From Amblyornis subalaris (lineage: Eukaryota; Chordata; Aves; Passeriformes; Ptilonorhynchidae): a DNA stretch of 64,000 nucleotides. How positions within the stretch are numbered: the first letter of the stretch is position 1; every line of letters starts with the position of its first letter. The DNA is taken from NCBI GenBank assembly GCA_018881555.1, contig JACAXG010000002.1, forward strand, positions 19,028,077 through 19,092,076. The letters run 5' to 3'. Positions 25,739-37,100 of the stretch are shown in pieces. The position numbers were made by a program, and so were the translations under genes. Below the pieces are notes generated by a model that saw only the letters and a program-made list of their open reading frames with translations, was not told where the DNA came from and ran no database searches.

Positions 25739-25744
25739 AATAAA
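25739..25744 (+). terminator. GTF3C6: GTF3C6 polyadenylation signal AATAAA
   Basis: Canonical hexamer about 325 bases after the GTF3C6 stop, followed by a T/GT-rich stretch (CTTGTTTGTCATATT) near 25773. This predicts a short 3' UTR of about 345 nt. Confidence 0.8.
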
Positions 25745-25929
25745 GTCTTGCATTTTTGAAGTATAGCTTCACCTTGTTTGTCATATTCAGCAGTGCATGT
25801 CTGCTCTTGTACTGCAGTTATTGAAAGAAAACAAATCAAATAAGTCTGACTTATTGACTAAGCAAATTGCTTAGTTTGGATTTTCTCTAGTGTCCTTTGT
25901 TTCCTTGATGGATCTTAGAAGCCCTTCAT

Positions 25930-26065
25930 GTGGGAAGGGACTTTAGGAGGTCTCTCATCTGGCTTCCTGTATAAAATAGGGTCAACACTGAATTCAGGCC
26001 AAGTTGCTCAGGGCTTTGTCCACTCAAGTCTTGAAAATCCCTGCAAACTTGTCAGCAATGGAAAT
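25930..26065 (-). mobile_element. Old CR1 LINE remnant
   Basis: Diverged minus-oriented CR1 3' region. Recognisable pieces are GGGAAGGGACTTTAGGAGGT, AGGGTCAACACTGAATTCAG and GGCCAAGTTGCTCAGGGCTT. It is more diverged than the other copies here, so an older insertion. Confidence 0.7.
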
Positions 26066-27559
26066 CTAGGTCTTAAAGAGGCATCTGTCTCTCTCCTTCC
26101 CCCATTTTCTGTATAATATAATGTGTGTGATACAAAAGGAAGTGTGGTTTCCCCCCCTTTTTCCTTGCAGTAACTTTTTGGCCGTAATCATCTCCTCTGG
26201 CCTTTTTCTGACGGATTTTCTACTTAAGATCCTGTACCCGTGCATCAGTGGTTCCCAAACTGGTCCACGTGACTATATTGTGGTGTCTAGCAAGTCTATG
26301 GGTGGATACTACATTCCGCTCCATCATTTACACTGTCACATATTGTTTTATTACACAGTTGAGTGTGTGGTGCACTCATGATAATGTTTTTAAAAACATA
26401 ACATTTTTAAAACATAACATTTTCTCTCTGACCTTTCTGCCTTCCTACCTTTCTCTGCCTCCNTCAAAACAGTGTAACTGCAACAGTGCTGTGAGCATGG
26501 GAACACCTAATTAATTCCAGCATAATTATGTAATACTTTAATTAGTAATGATCTGAGAAGTTCACCCACAGCGTTGTTCACAGCAGAGGATCCGTAAAGA
26601 GAAGTCATTAAAACTGCAACAGTTTCAAACCATCAATCCCATTATTCTCTTTTTTCTATGTAGAAGCAATTTGAATCCTAGGGGAAAGGGGAGGCAGGGA
26701 GAGAAGAGGGAACATGTTCTGTGTGCCTCCAGCCTCGGTGTGGATTTTTCACATAGTGGTGTCTGCACTTGAGGTTTGAGGGAGACCACTCAGCCATCCC
26801 TCTGGATTTAACTGCAGCTGTGGAAGTTTAAAAACATCATCNTTCACACTTGATTTGTGTGGTGCTGATAGACAGAGGACAATTACAATAGGAATAACGA
26901 TCCTGGGAATATACACGCTCTCGTGTGCCGGGGGGAGCGTGAGTGGTGCTGGGCTGCACTTGGTGACTGCTGAGCCTCCTGCAGAGGGGGCTGGGGGGGT
27001 GGGAGGTCGAGCGCTCTTGCTATGGTTGCTTCAGACGCTGAGAACAGAGAGGTGCTTCAAGAGCTTGTTCTCCTTCAGAATTCAAACACAGCAACTCTCT
27101 CTTATGTTTTGTTAACTGATTGCTAAGTCTGTCACTATGTACATGAAGTTTTTTCCCTTATGTATAAGGAGTATTCCAGCAGAATTGTTTTCTGGCCTTT
27201 TCAGCCTTTACTTTCAGTGGTGTACTGAAGCTGTTTCTTTGTTCTAGTTCATCTGGGAATTAGTATTATTTTTTAAAACATTTAATGTATATAATAAACT
27301 ATGAGTAAAGTCATAATAATGTTGGCGTTTTTAATATTTTGAATGTTCTTTCTAATGGTTGAGCTTGTGTTTCTATTTTTACCCCTAACTTCTGCAACTA
27401 TGCTCTTTACCCATCTTTTCCCCACATCCTCCCAGAAAGCTGGTGCTATGAGTCCACTGCTGCTGACAGCAAATTCTATACTGATTTTGGTATAAAATAA
27501 AAAAAAGCTCAATGAGTTTCTTATTTCAAGTGCAGTTCAAAAGTGGTGTGAGTGAGGGA
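26066..27559. other. GTF3C6-RPF2 spacer with a TAATTA-rich block
   Basis: No gene. Holds a 17-bp near-tandem duplication (AAAACATAACATTTTT) at about 26390-26424, a cluster of homeodomain-type TAATTA words at 26505-26550 in otherwise complex sequence, and a GA-rich patch near 26685-26712. Confidence 0.5.
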
Positions 27560-27985
27560 CAGAATCACAGAACGTGCTAAGTTGGAAGGGACCCATCAGT
27601 GTCATCAAGTTCAACTCCTGGCCCTGTGCAGGACACCCCAAGATTCACACCATGTGCCGGAGTGTTGTCCAAACGCTGCTTGAACTCGGGAGGACTTGGT
27701 GCTGACTACTTACCTGGGCAGCCTGTTCCAGTGCCCAACCACCCTCTGGGTAAGGAACATTTTTCTAATATCCAACCTAAACCTCCCCCGACACAGCTTC
27801 AGGCCATTCCCTCGGGTCCTGCCAGTGGTCACCACAGAGATCAGTGCCTGCCCTCCCTCTGCCCCTCACCGGGAAGTTGTAGGCTGCAGTGAGGTCTCCC
27901 CTCAGTCTCCTCTGCCCCAGGCTGAACAGACCAAGTGACCTCAGCCACTCCCCGCCTGGATTCCCCTCCAGACCCTTCGCAATGT
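27560..27985 (-). mobile_element. CR1 LINE 3' fragment just upstream of RPF2
   Basis: Minus-oriented CR1. ACAGAATCACAGAACGTGC marks the 3' end, followed by AGTTGGAAGGGACCCATCAG, then the GTTGTCCAAACGCTGCTTGA block, and ending near CCCCTCCAGACCCTTCGCAA. It belongs to a different CR1 subfamily from the 4468 and 19650 copies. Its 5' limit is about 160 bases before the RPF2 start codon. Confidence 0.9.
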
Positions 27986-28090
27986 GGGACGAGTGTATGC
28001 CTGGATCCCGCAGAGCGCTGGCACCCCTCCGCCGTACCCCGCGCATGCACCCTCCGCAGCGCGCCCNGCCCCGCCCCGCTCTCCNGGCGG

Positions 28091-28096
28091 ATGTGA
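28091..28096 (+). promoter_or_regulatory. Start-stop element ATGTGA before RPF2
   Basis: An ATG followed immediately by TGA, 52 bases upstream of the RPF2 start codon. Such minimal upstream frames can stall ribosomes if they are in the leader; whether the start site is far enough upstream is unknown. Confidence 0.3.
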
Positions 28097-28142
28097 CGCC
28101 GGACGGCGGCTCCTGCACATCCTGCCGCACGTGAGGGCAGCG

Positions 28143-28165
28143 ATGGATGCGCTGGACCGCGTTGT
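28143..28165 (+). CDS. RPF2: RPF2 coding exon 1 (residues 1-7 plus 2 nt)
   Basis: Only 23 coding bases, ATG to the GTGAGT donor at 28166, too short to notice without the downstream match. Encodes MDALDRV. Confidence 0.92.
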
Positions 28166-31100
28166 GTGAGTGTACCGGGGGCGGGGAGGGGTCTCCGCAC
28201 TGGGAAGCGTAAGCGGGCGGCTGTGGGCAGCAGCGGCGGCCCGGGGAGGGTTGCAGGGGGGAAGCCAGCGGAGAGAAAAGCCTTATGGAAAACATGCGGG
28301 AAGGAGGAAAACAGAGTCTCTTTAGTGGTGGCCAAACAGCCCTTACTCAGTTGGTAGATTAAAGGAACCGCGGTGACCAGCTGGTGTCGAATGTGTGTGT
28401 TTCCTTACATCTGAGAGAATTCTCTACATCTCTGAAATTTCAAGTGATCTCAGGACGAGGAGCAATGGACATAAACTAAAGGAAGTTTCACCTCAACATG
28501 AGGAATGGCTTCTTTACATGGAGGGTGGCAGAGCACTGGAACAGGCTGCTACAGGGCAGGTCGTGGAGTCTCCCTCTCTGGAGATATTCCAAACCCACCT
28601 GGATGCGTTCCTGTGTCACCTGCTCCAGGTGACCCTGCCTTAGCAGAGGGGTTGGACTCGATGATCTCCAGAGGTCCCTTCCAACCCTAAAGATTCTATG
28701 ATACCTCGGGGGGGCGGGGCATTTTGTTTGTTTTAGAAAATAAACTCAAAATAATGCTTCACTGAGAAGAAAATCTGGTGGAGAAACGTAATTTTTAAGC
28801 CATGTAGCCGCTGATGTTTATAAGCTCTGTGCCCCTGCACAGGCTGTTGTATTTTACCTGAACAGTGCCCAGTGCTGCTCGCTAGTTCCTGCAAACAGAT
28901 GTGGCATACTTGTGCTTTTATTTTGGGTGCCATTGGGGGTCTTTGAGGAACTTCTTTTCTTCCCATAAGAAAGTTTCTGGCTTGGGGAGGGAGCTAGTGT
29001 GAGGGGAAGCCTTCAGCTTATCAGTAGGCTGGGAATTGTAGTATAGCTTGAGCTCTAAATTAGCCTCAACTGAAAAGCACAAGACTGAAAAATCACCTTT
29101 GCTAACTTGAGGGGACACAAAGGAAGAGGAGTAACAGTAAAACACATTCACCTGAGACAGGGCTTTTGGCGCTGATTGTAATTCTGCAGGTTGGAATTAG
29201 TTAGTCATTGGAACAAGTTGCTTGAACACAGCTTGTTCCAGTTCTTGTTTGATTTAACTGATTTCTTGGTGTTGGTCTTGTTACTAATATTAAATTTTTA
29301 ACTATTAATTTATTGTTACAGAAAGCCTAAAACTAAGAGAGCAAAAAGATTTCTTGAGAAGAGAGAACCCAAGCTAAACGAAAATACAAAAAATGCTATG
29401 CTCATAAGAGGAGGAAATGCAAATTTAACAGTGACTGAAGTGCTTAAAGACATTGTAAGTTGTTGTACATAGCATGCAACCTTCCTTTCTCTTTTTCACA
29501 GTTTGCTCTCTCTGCTGCACTATCAGTATTTTTATACTCTCCCTGTACCCCAAATCTCAGACTGACCACTACTCCAATGGTGTCATTACCTATTTCTTAA
29601 TGGAGATTATTTTCTTCCAGTTTCTTCTTTGCCAGAAGTTTTGAGCTTGCTTTCTTATTTTTTCCACAATTATCCAGTATGTAAGGTGAAGTGTTGCCAA
29701 GTCCATTTGAAAACAAGAGGGTTTAGGTACAGAACTGGGACTGTAGCTGAGTCATATCCCAGAATCCTGTAAACTGACTGTGTGTATTGATATGGAGCTT
29801 TCAGCCTCTCCTAAAACTTCTAAGTTACCAATCCTGTCTCCTAACTCCATAGCTGAAAATACAATAGCTGTTCCTACACTCTTTTTTCTCTTTGCTTTGT
29901 TGTTTTCTTACCATCTTAAGCTGCTGCTAATCAGGTTGTTATTCACTCCCTGTTTTTGCTCATGCCCCTAGAAGCAGAGGGATTCCATTAGATGGCTTTG
30001 ATTTCAGCTGTTTTTCAGTTATTTTGTTATTTCATGGTTTCTGCAAATAAGTCCTGCCTGAATTAATTTGGAAACAAGATTGTCACCAGCTTGAAGGGTG
30101 TTACTGTGAGCAGGTCTTGAGATACCTTCTTCTAGACTGATCTGCACAAACAGTTACTGTTTCATGTGATCATGTAAGTTGTAGGGTTATGGAAACAACA
30201 GTGCTGTGCAAGTTTTAGAGGTGACACGTGTTAAACTTTGTGTTTTGCAGTATGCTGTGAAGAAGCCTTTTGCTGTACTGTATAAAAGGTAAGTGATTTC
30301 ACTTTGACATCTTTGAGTCTTCTGACAGGCAGCTTTTGATAATTTCAGAGCATGAATAGAAATGGTGGCCTGTGTAGGGGCTTGAACAAGGACCGGGACT
30401 GCAGAAGGTGACTGGATTGATCAGAATTTTCAATAGACTGAAAACAAGCTACACCTGGTTAGTGCTGGTGCTGAGCCCTGTTCTGTGGCAGGTGGTGTGG
30501 AGCAGGATTCAGCTATAAATCTTGCTCAAAATGGGAACCCAGTATCTGTATGAATGTAGTGCAGAGACAATTGTAATAGCCAAATTTAACATTGCATGAA
30601 CAGGCAAAGTTCATGGAGTGTCACTGGTGGTGGTGGAAGTCAGGCCCCAGGAGGCAGGAAATGTGGAGGAAAGTGCTCAGAATGGCAATGGTGGCACTAA
30701 GGCCTTCCTGGCAGTGTTAATATGGCTTGTGGTTTGCCCTCAGACTGGGCCTCTACTGCTGGAGTTTCTGGTAGAATGCCGAACTTTTTATTATCAGGGG
30801 ACTAAGCAGAAGCGGCTATCTGGGCCTATTCTTTTTCTTTTTTTTCTTCTAACTTGCTTTTTTCCTCTCCTTTTAGGAAAAATATTACCAGGCCTTTTGA
30901 GGACCAAACATCATTGGTAAGTATAAACAATGTTTTTTCTTACGACATTTTTTGAGCAGGCTGTCCTCACATGACNAAACATGAACCATCAGGGAAGAAG
31001 AACAGCCTGGCTGAACAGAGATTTGGCCGGAACTCGGATAAAAAGAGAGTATATCTCCTTTGGAAGAGGCAGGCCACTCAGGAGGACTACAAGGATGATG

Positions 31101-34100
31101 TGAGGGTATGCAGGAAGAAAATTAGAAGGGCCCAAGCCCAACTTGAACTTAATCCGGTTACTGCCATAAAAGACAATAAAAAATGTTTTTACAATTACAT
31201 CACCAACAAAAAGAGGGCTAAGGAGAAACTCTTTATTGCATGCAGATGGAAACATCGTGACAATGGATGAGGAAACGTCTGAGGTGCTTAAAGCCTTCTT
31301 TGCCTCAGTCTGTAATGGCAACACCAGTTGCTCTCTGGGTACCCAGACCGCTGAGCTGGAAGAGAGGGACAGGGAGCAGAATGAAACCCCTATAAGCCTG
31401 GAGGAAATGGTTGGTGACCTACTACAGCACCTAGGCACACCACATCTAAGGGGCTGCGTGAGATCCATCCATGTGTACTCAGGGAGCTGGTGGAAAAGCT
31501 CACCAAGCCCCTTTCAATCATTTAGCAGCAGTCCTGGCTAACCGGCCAGAGGCATTTTTTTAAAAGGGCAATTTTGCAATGTATGTGTTGTTGTGGTATA
31601 TGCAGGACACATTTGAGGCACTTGAGGTTTTCGCATCTCTTTAATAAAATATACACTTATTAGAGAGTGTACAGATATCAACACATGGTGATTAACAGAG
31701 CTGTACTAGCAAGTGTTTCAAGGGGAGTCCCGTCTGGTCTGTTCTTGGCCTGTCCAGAGCCAGAATTTTTCGGGGATCTGGTGCCAGAACTGAGTACTGA
31801 GCTGTGTGATTTGTAAATGCAGTTAATCCAGCCTCTCCAGGTGTCTCTCTTGACCTCCTAGAGGGGCAGAGCTACAATGTCCTCTCTGAGCTGCTGCTGT
31901 TGCAGGGGTGGGAGATGAAGTGTCCTTNTCTGTTTCACAACTGCCAAGTGCAGGCATACACTTCTGGAAAGCACTGAATAAGTTGTGTGTGTGTGTATCA
32001 CAGAACCACTGTTGATACACAAAATGAGGAGCTGCCTTTAGAAGCAGCAGTGTGTAAAAAGGCTCTGGAGCTGGACATCTTTAGAAAGAACTGCTGTAAT
32101 ATTGGCTCTGGATGTAATGCCATAGTAGGTTCTCTAATCTGTTCCTCCTGGAGAAAAAATCTTCTCTATGATATCTAACACTGGTGTGGTTTTAAGTAAC
32201 ATTTTAGTCTTAAATAATAAATTGACATAAAGAGTAGAAGGACTCTTGTTCCAAGTGGGAGAATGTTGGATGTTTGCAGATGTTCCTAGACTTGCTGTTG
32301 AGGGAATTAACTGGTTACTCAGAAGCTGTTAGGCAAAGCTAATATGCTGCATAAAGCTTAGTTAGCAAAGTAAAATGAGGTATTGCAACTGCAGCCAACT
32401 TGCAAATACTTACTTTTCAGGCAATGATAAGTGGTTGAAAGTATCTTGTGTAAAAGCAAATAATGAGGAATTGTGAAAAAGGTTGTTACAGATAAAATGG
32501 CAAGAAAAAATTGCCTGACTTGACCTTTAAGATGCAGTGGGAAATAGAAAAAGAAATTATTTGAGTCTTGAATCCAGCTGTCAATTTTAGCTTAGGTGGA
32601 CTTGGACATGCTCAAAACTCTTCTGGTAAGTGCAGTTGCTCTTCTCATTAAGCAGCTCCTAAACTCACGTGTTTGTGCCATATACCTTTGCAGAATATTT
32701 TAAACCCTATGAACTGGAACTCAAAAGTTTTATTCTTTTCCTCAATTGCAGGAATTTTTTTCCAAGAAATCAGATTGTTCTCTGTTTCTGTTTGGCTCTC
32801 ATAACAAGAAGCGACCTAACAACCTGATAATAGGTAATAATCTCACCTGGTTTTTTATTGGGATGACAGGTGTAGTGTTCAGTGGATATTTAAATAGCTG
32901 GATTTTCTTTTTTTTACTCTCACAGGTCGCATGTTTGACTACCATGTCCTAGACATGATTGAGCTGGGCATTGAGAAGTTTGTGTCCCTAAAAGATGTCA
33001 AGGTAAGGAATTGCTAATTCAGTATTTCGGTGACACCTACTGGAGGATTCTTTTGGTGCATTTGTTTTCTGTGCTCGGAAGTGTTCTGAGCTCAGAACTA
33101 AGTTGTTTAAAAAAGTGTTTCATGCAGTATGTGAAGATCGGTAATTTGCGTACTCCAGAATGTTAATTTTATGCTCTGCTTTTTAATTTATTTTGGTTGG
33201 TCTATTCTGTCCATATTGATCACAGGTCACAGCAGTTTTTCATTCAGTGTTGAATGGCTGACCAACCTATTAAGTCAATAGTATGTTCCCTAACACTGTC
33301 TGAATTTTTGTTGGTTTAAAATTCTTATTCCACAGAATAGTAAATGTCCCGAAGGAACAAAACCTATGTTGATATTTGCTGGTGACATGTTTGATGTAAA
33401 TGAGGAATACAGAAGACTGAAGAGCCTTCTTATTGGTCAGTATTTTGATTATTTGAGCAGTAGGACTGCATAGATCTGTAGTAATGTGATCTGTTGGGAA
33501 AAGCTACTTTGTCAATAAATATTTGCATTTGTTCAGCACAGAAAGAAAACAAGAATGAGCACTTGTAGGTTTCATGTCACATTAAAGTTAACTAATCATC
33601 ATGACTATTAAAGGGAGGGGGGAAAGACAGGCCTAAAAGACTGTGTTCGCTGGAATTTGTTGCTTTGATTATGAGAAAACCATTATTTTTCAAAATGTCT
33701 TGGCCTTATAATTGTACTGGATCATCACTTTTCTAACCAAATAACGTTTTGAAGTATCTAAATTGAAATCAGTGGATTAAGTTCAGAAAGTGGGATATTT
33801 TTGCTTGCAGAAAAGTCACATCAGTGTAATTCTGGTTTTGTAATGAAAACATTCTCTGTTGGAAATTCCACCAATTCTAACAAGTGTGTCGTTGCTTAGA
33901 GTACTTGAGACGAATAAGTGCAGTAAAGATCAGCTGTAGATGATAGCTGTGCCCTGACTTTAAGACAGGCTTGGAACTTAGAAACTGGCATGAAGTATTT
34001 TAATATCTGAAGATTGGAGGCTCTGGGAGATAAAGCATGTTGTAGCTTTTTCAGAGATAGATGTCATAGGATAGTGTTTCTTAAAAATGTGACACTTAAA

Positions 34101-37100
34101 ATGCATCTTGCTTGGTAGAACTAGATGTAGTGAGTAGGGTGGTGTGTGTTTTCTTTTTAATAGGTTTCCTAAAAGTAGATTACCTTGTTTTGTTTTGGTT
34201 TGGGTTTTAAGCTCTGGTAAAGTACTGAACCTGGCCCAATAAGAACAGTCTTGTTCTCAGTTCCATTCTTAGGTTCCTAGGCAAGCAGGTGAATGATTGC
34301 TCTTTAGAAACAGACCCTAAAAATGAGAATGCTTTTCCTTAGTATTGTAATTCTTTAAAGCAAGATGTTTCATCTGGAATGAGACTGAAAGGGAGCAGGA
34401 GAGGAGTAAACTTTCATCCTCTCAATGTCTGACTGGTTTTTGGGAATGGATGAAAGGCTAGTAACTGAACTTATACGTCTTTGAAGATGGGCGAATATTG
34501 GATACAAAGATAAGTGAGTTTTACTAGTGCGTATTTTTGCCAGTGTAAACAAGTATTTACACTGCAGGAAACAGGTGCATTTATTTTCTTAAGTGTATCT
34601 TGTTCAGGCATCTACACGGTGGTTGGTGTCCAGATGTGCTTGTGCACCCTATGGTCAAACAGCATAAATGGGAGACATGCATAGTAAGATATTTGCCAAA
34701 TAACTAACTAGTCTTTCCCATTTCTTTCAGTATTTATCTGTCATTTCTCCTCTCCCATTTATTTGCCATTAATGACTCTGCAGTCAAATGTACTCCACAC
34801 CCAATCTTTCTTCTTGAGTGTATGCCAAGTACTCCAGGTCTTAATTGTTCTGCTGGCTTCTGTGAAATACCTAGATGCAAAACAATAGACAAAATTCAAG
34901 GAGAGTAAAGGCTTGAAGGTATCACTAACCAATTAAAATAATTTGGTTATTAATTTGACCTGCTTCAAAACTGCCCTTAACTGATAGGGGAGAACTGATC
35001 TATTCAATTTCTGCAAAAGATGGTGCCTTTAAGCTGCTACTCTATTGCTAAGAAAGATAAAATAATGTCTTTATAACAACAGCAGCAAATATTTTGTTGC
35101 TGTACCAGTATTGTTGGGATCCCAGAGGGAATATTAGATAGCTGACAGCTTCTTGTTGCCAAAGCAGTGTGATGTCTGTGATGCTGGTGAACAACCAAGC
35201 TTTCATTGGCTTTTGTGATATCAAAAGTGCTTATGCACATTTGTACTATCATCTTACAGCAGTTTCTATGTAAAATTAAGGGCAAGGAAGAATTATTGTC
35301 TTCATGGTAACCAAACCCGGTAGTCTGGTTAAATTGTGAAGTGGAAGAAGTTATTTAGGAGAAATAAATGACAGATGCATCTTCTTTGGAGACCAGTTAA
35401 GACAAAGACATCCCATTCTTTCTTTTTTGATTTTCGTTGCCCTCCGATGTGGTAGTGTAGGAGTTCATTTAGGATGTAAGTTCTTGGAATGCAGTTAATG
35501 AAATTCTTATAACTTTTTATGCTTGTATCTATAGAATGTTCCAGCTCTTACAACACTGCCTGCTTGTTGTTAGTTCTGTTATTGCACACCTGTTTCATCC
35601 TAAAAATGGCCAGGCACTATAGAGCTTGCTTATACACTTTCTAAAACATTGGTTTGCAGGAGACTTCTGCAATTTTAGATTGACTGTCACCTTGTTCTTC
35701 AAACAGCCCTCCTCACACAGACTCATTTTGAGTGTTTCAAAAGATTTGAAAGCCTTTTCTGGCCAAGAAAGGGGATGACTGGGAAATGTCTGGGATAGGG
35801 TTTGAACTACACTACTGCTAACCATAGCTACATAGATTACATTGTTACCAGCTTTTGGATACAAATTGATACAGAAAGACATTCCAAAATTACTGTAGTA
35901 ATTTAAGCTGGAAATGGAAAGGTCCTGAGAAGCTCTCTTCAGGAAACAGTAAATTGGAAGTTCTGGAAACATGTTTGAGGACAAGGGGGAGAGAGAACTA
36001 GGAATGGAAAGAAAGGAAAAAGCAAGTCTCTAGTCCAACCAAAGCAAGAGCTGTAAATTAAGAGTACATTAAAAAAAATTCAACTCTCTGGGTATACTGA
36101 AGTGTAAGGTTTCTGCAGCTGTTCAGTGTTGCCAGGAAACAAATTCCTGACCACCTGCGTTTACTGGAAGAGATCATCCTGTGGGTAAAAAGATGTATGA
36201 TGCCACAGAAAAATATGAAAGGGAGGTGTTGCCAATAAAACCACTGTAAATGTAAGCTTGTGTACCTGCAGAGAACTAGTTGAAGGGAAAAAATTATGCC
36301 ACAAGCGAAGAAAATGTTTTATTTCCAACTGTTCCTCTAACTACAAGCTCAACTCAAGAGAAGAAGAGAGTATTTAATTGACCAAGGAAATTTCCTGGGC
36401 TGATTTCAGCTGGTATTTGCCAGCAAGACTTTGTTTTGGATGTCACTCCAGTGCTGATACTCTTGAAAAAACGTAGTGAAGGAAAAGACAACTAGCCAAG
36501 GGATCTGAAAATGGGACAGAGTGGGAAAGACTGATGTGTTTTGCATCTGTTAGCAGTTCTCCTATGTTTCAGCATTGCCCTGTCGTGTTTATTAGCACAC
36601 CTTGTTCCCTTGGTCAAGGTCACATTCTTTCTCCACCGGCTGCATATGTTGGACAGATTGCTGTGGTCATTGCAGGCTCTCTGATTGCACAGTATATTTT
36701 CATAGCCTGATATAAGAACCTTGCTAGAGGTGGCTCATTTTGTATTTAACCTGTATTTCAGTGTTCTCTTTGCAAACTGAGCAAGTATTTGAAGTGTCTT
36801 ATTTTTATAGATATGCTGCTTATTAATAGAGAAAACATTAGGCATAATGACAAATATTGCTTTACCTAGAGGACAGAGGTGCCTTGTTGTTAGGGAGGTG
36901 TGAAAGAAATTATGTATCTAAACTTTTTTCCAAAGTCAGAGAGAGACAATGTAGGTAAGAGTAGACAAGATGCAGTTTCAATCTGCTGTGTACTGGTTTT
37001 GATCCCTCTTTCTAGTCTTCCAAGTCTGGCTGTGATTGAGATTCAAGTATCAGGTTTGTCTTTAAACAGATGCTTGAGCAAATGGCTTCTCTGTNCTGGT

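Larger units (their letters stand above)
27990..28270 (+). promoter_or_regulatory. RPF2: CpG island promoter of RPF2
   Basis: Short CpG-rich block around RPF2 exon 1, with a CCCGCCCCGC Sp1-type run just before 28081, a CACGTG E-box at 28128-28133 only 10 bases before the start codon, and no TATA box. Two Ns lie inside. The island is unusually small because CR1 copies lie on both sides. Confidence 0.75.

Noticed and set aside
26236..26300. AGTGGTTCCCAAACTG resembling a hAT (Charlie-type) terminal repeat
   Set aside because: Only about 16 bases match and no opposing terminal repeat was found; too short to call a DNA transposon.
30971..31541. Two overlapping plus frames of about 100 codons in RPF2 intron 4
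   Set aside because: They are decayed CR1 ORF2 sequence, not host exons.
35595..35984. 129-codon minus-strand frame in RPF2 intron 7
   Set aside because: No recognised similarity, no promoter-like context, antisense within an intron; within the range expected by chance.
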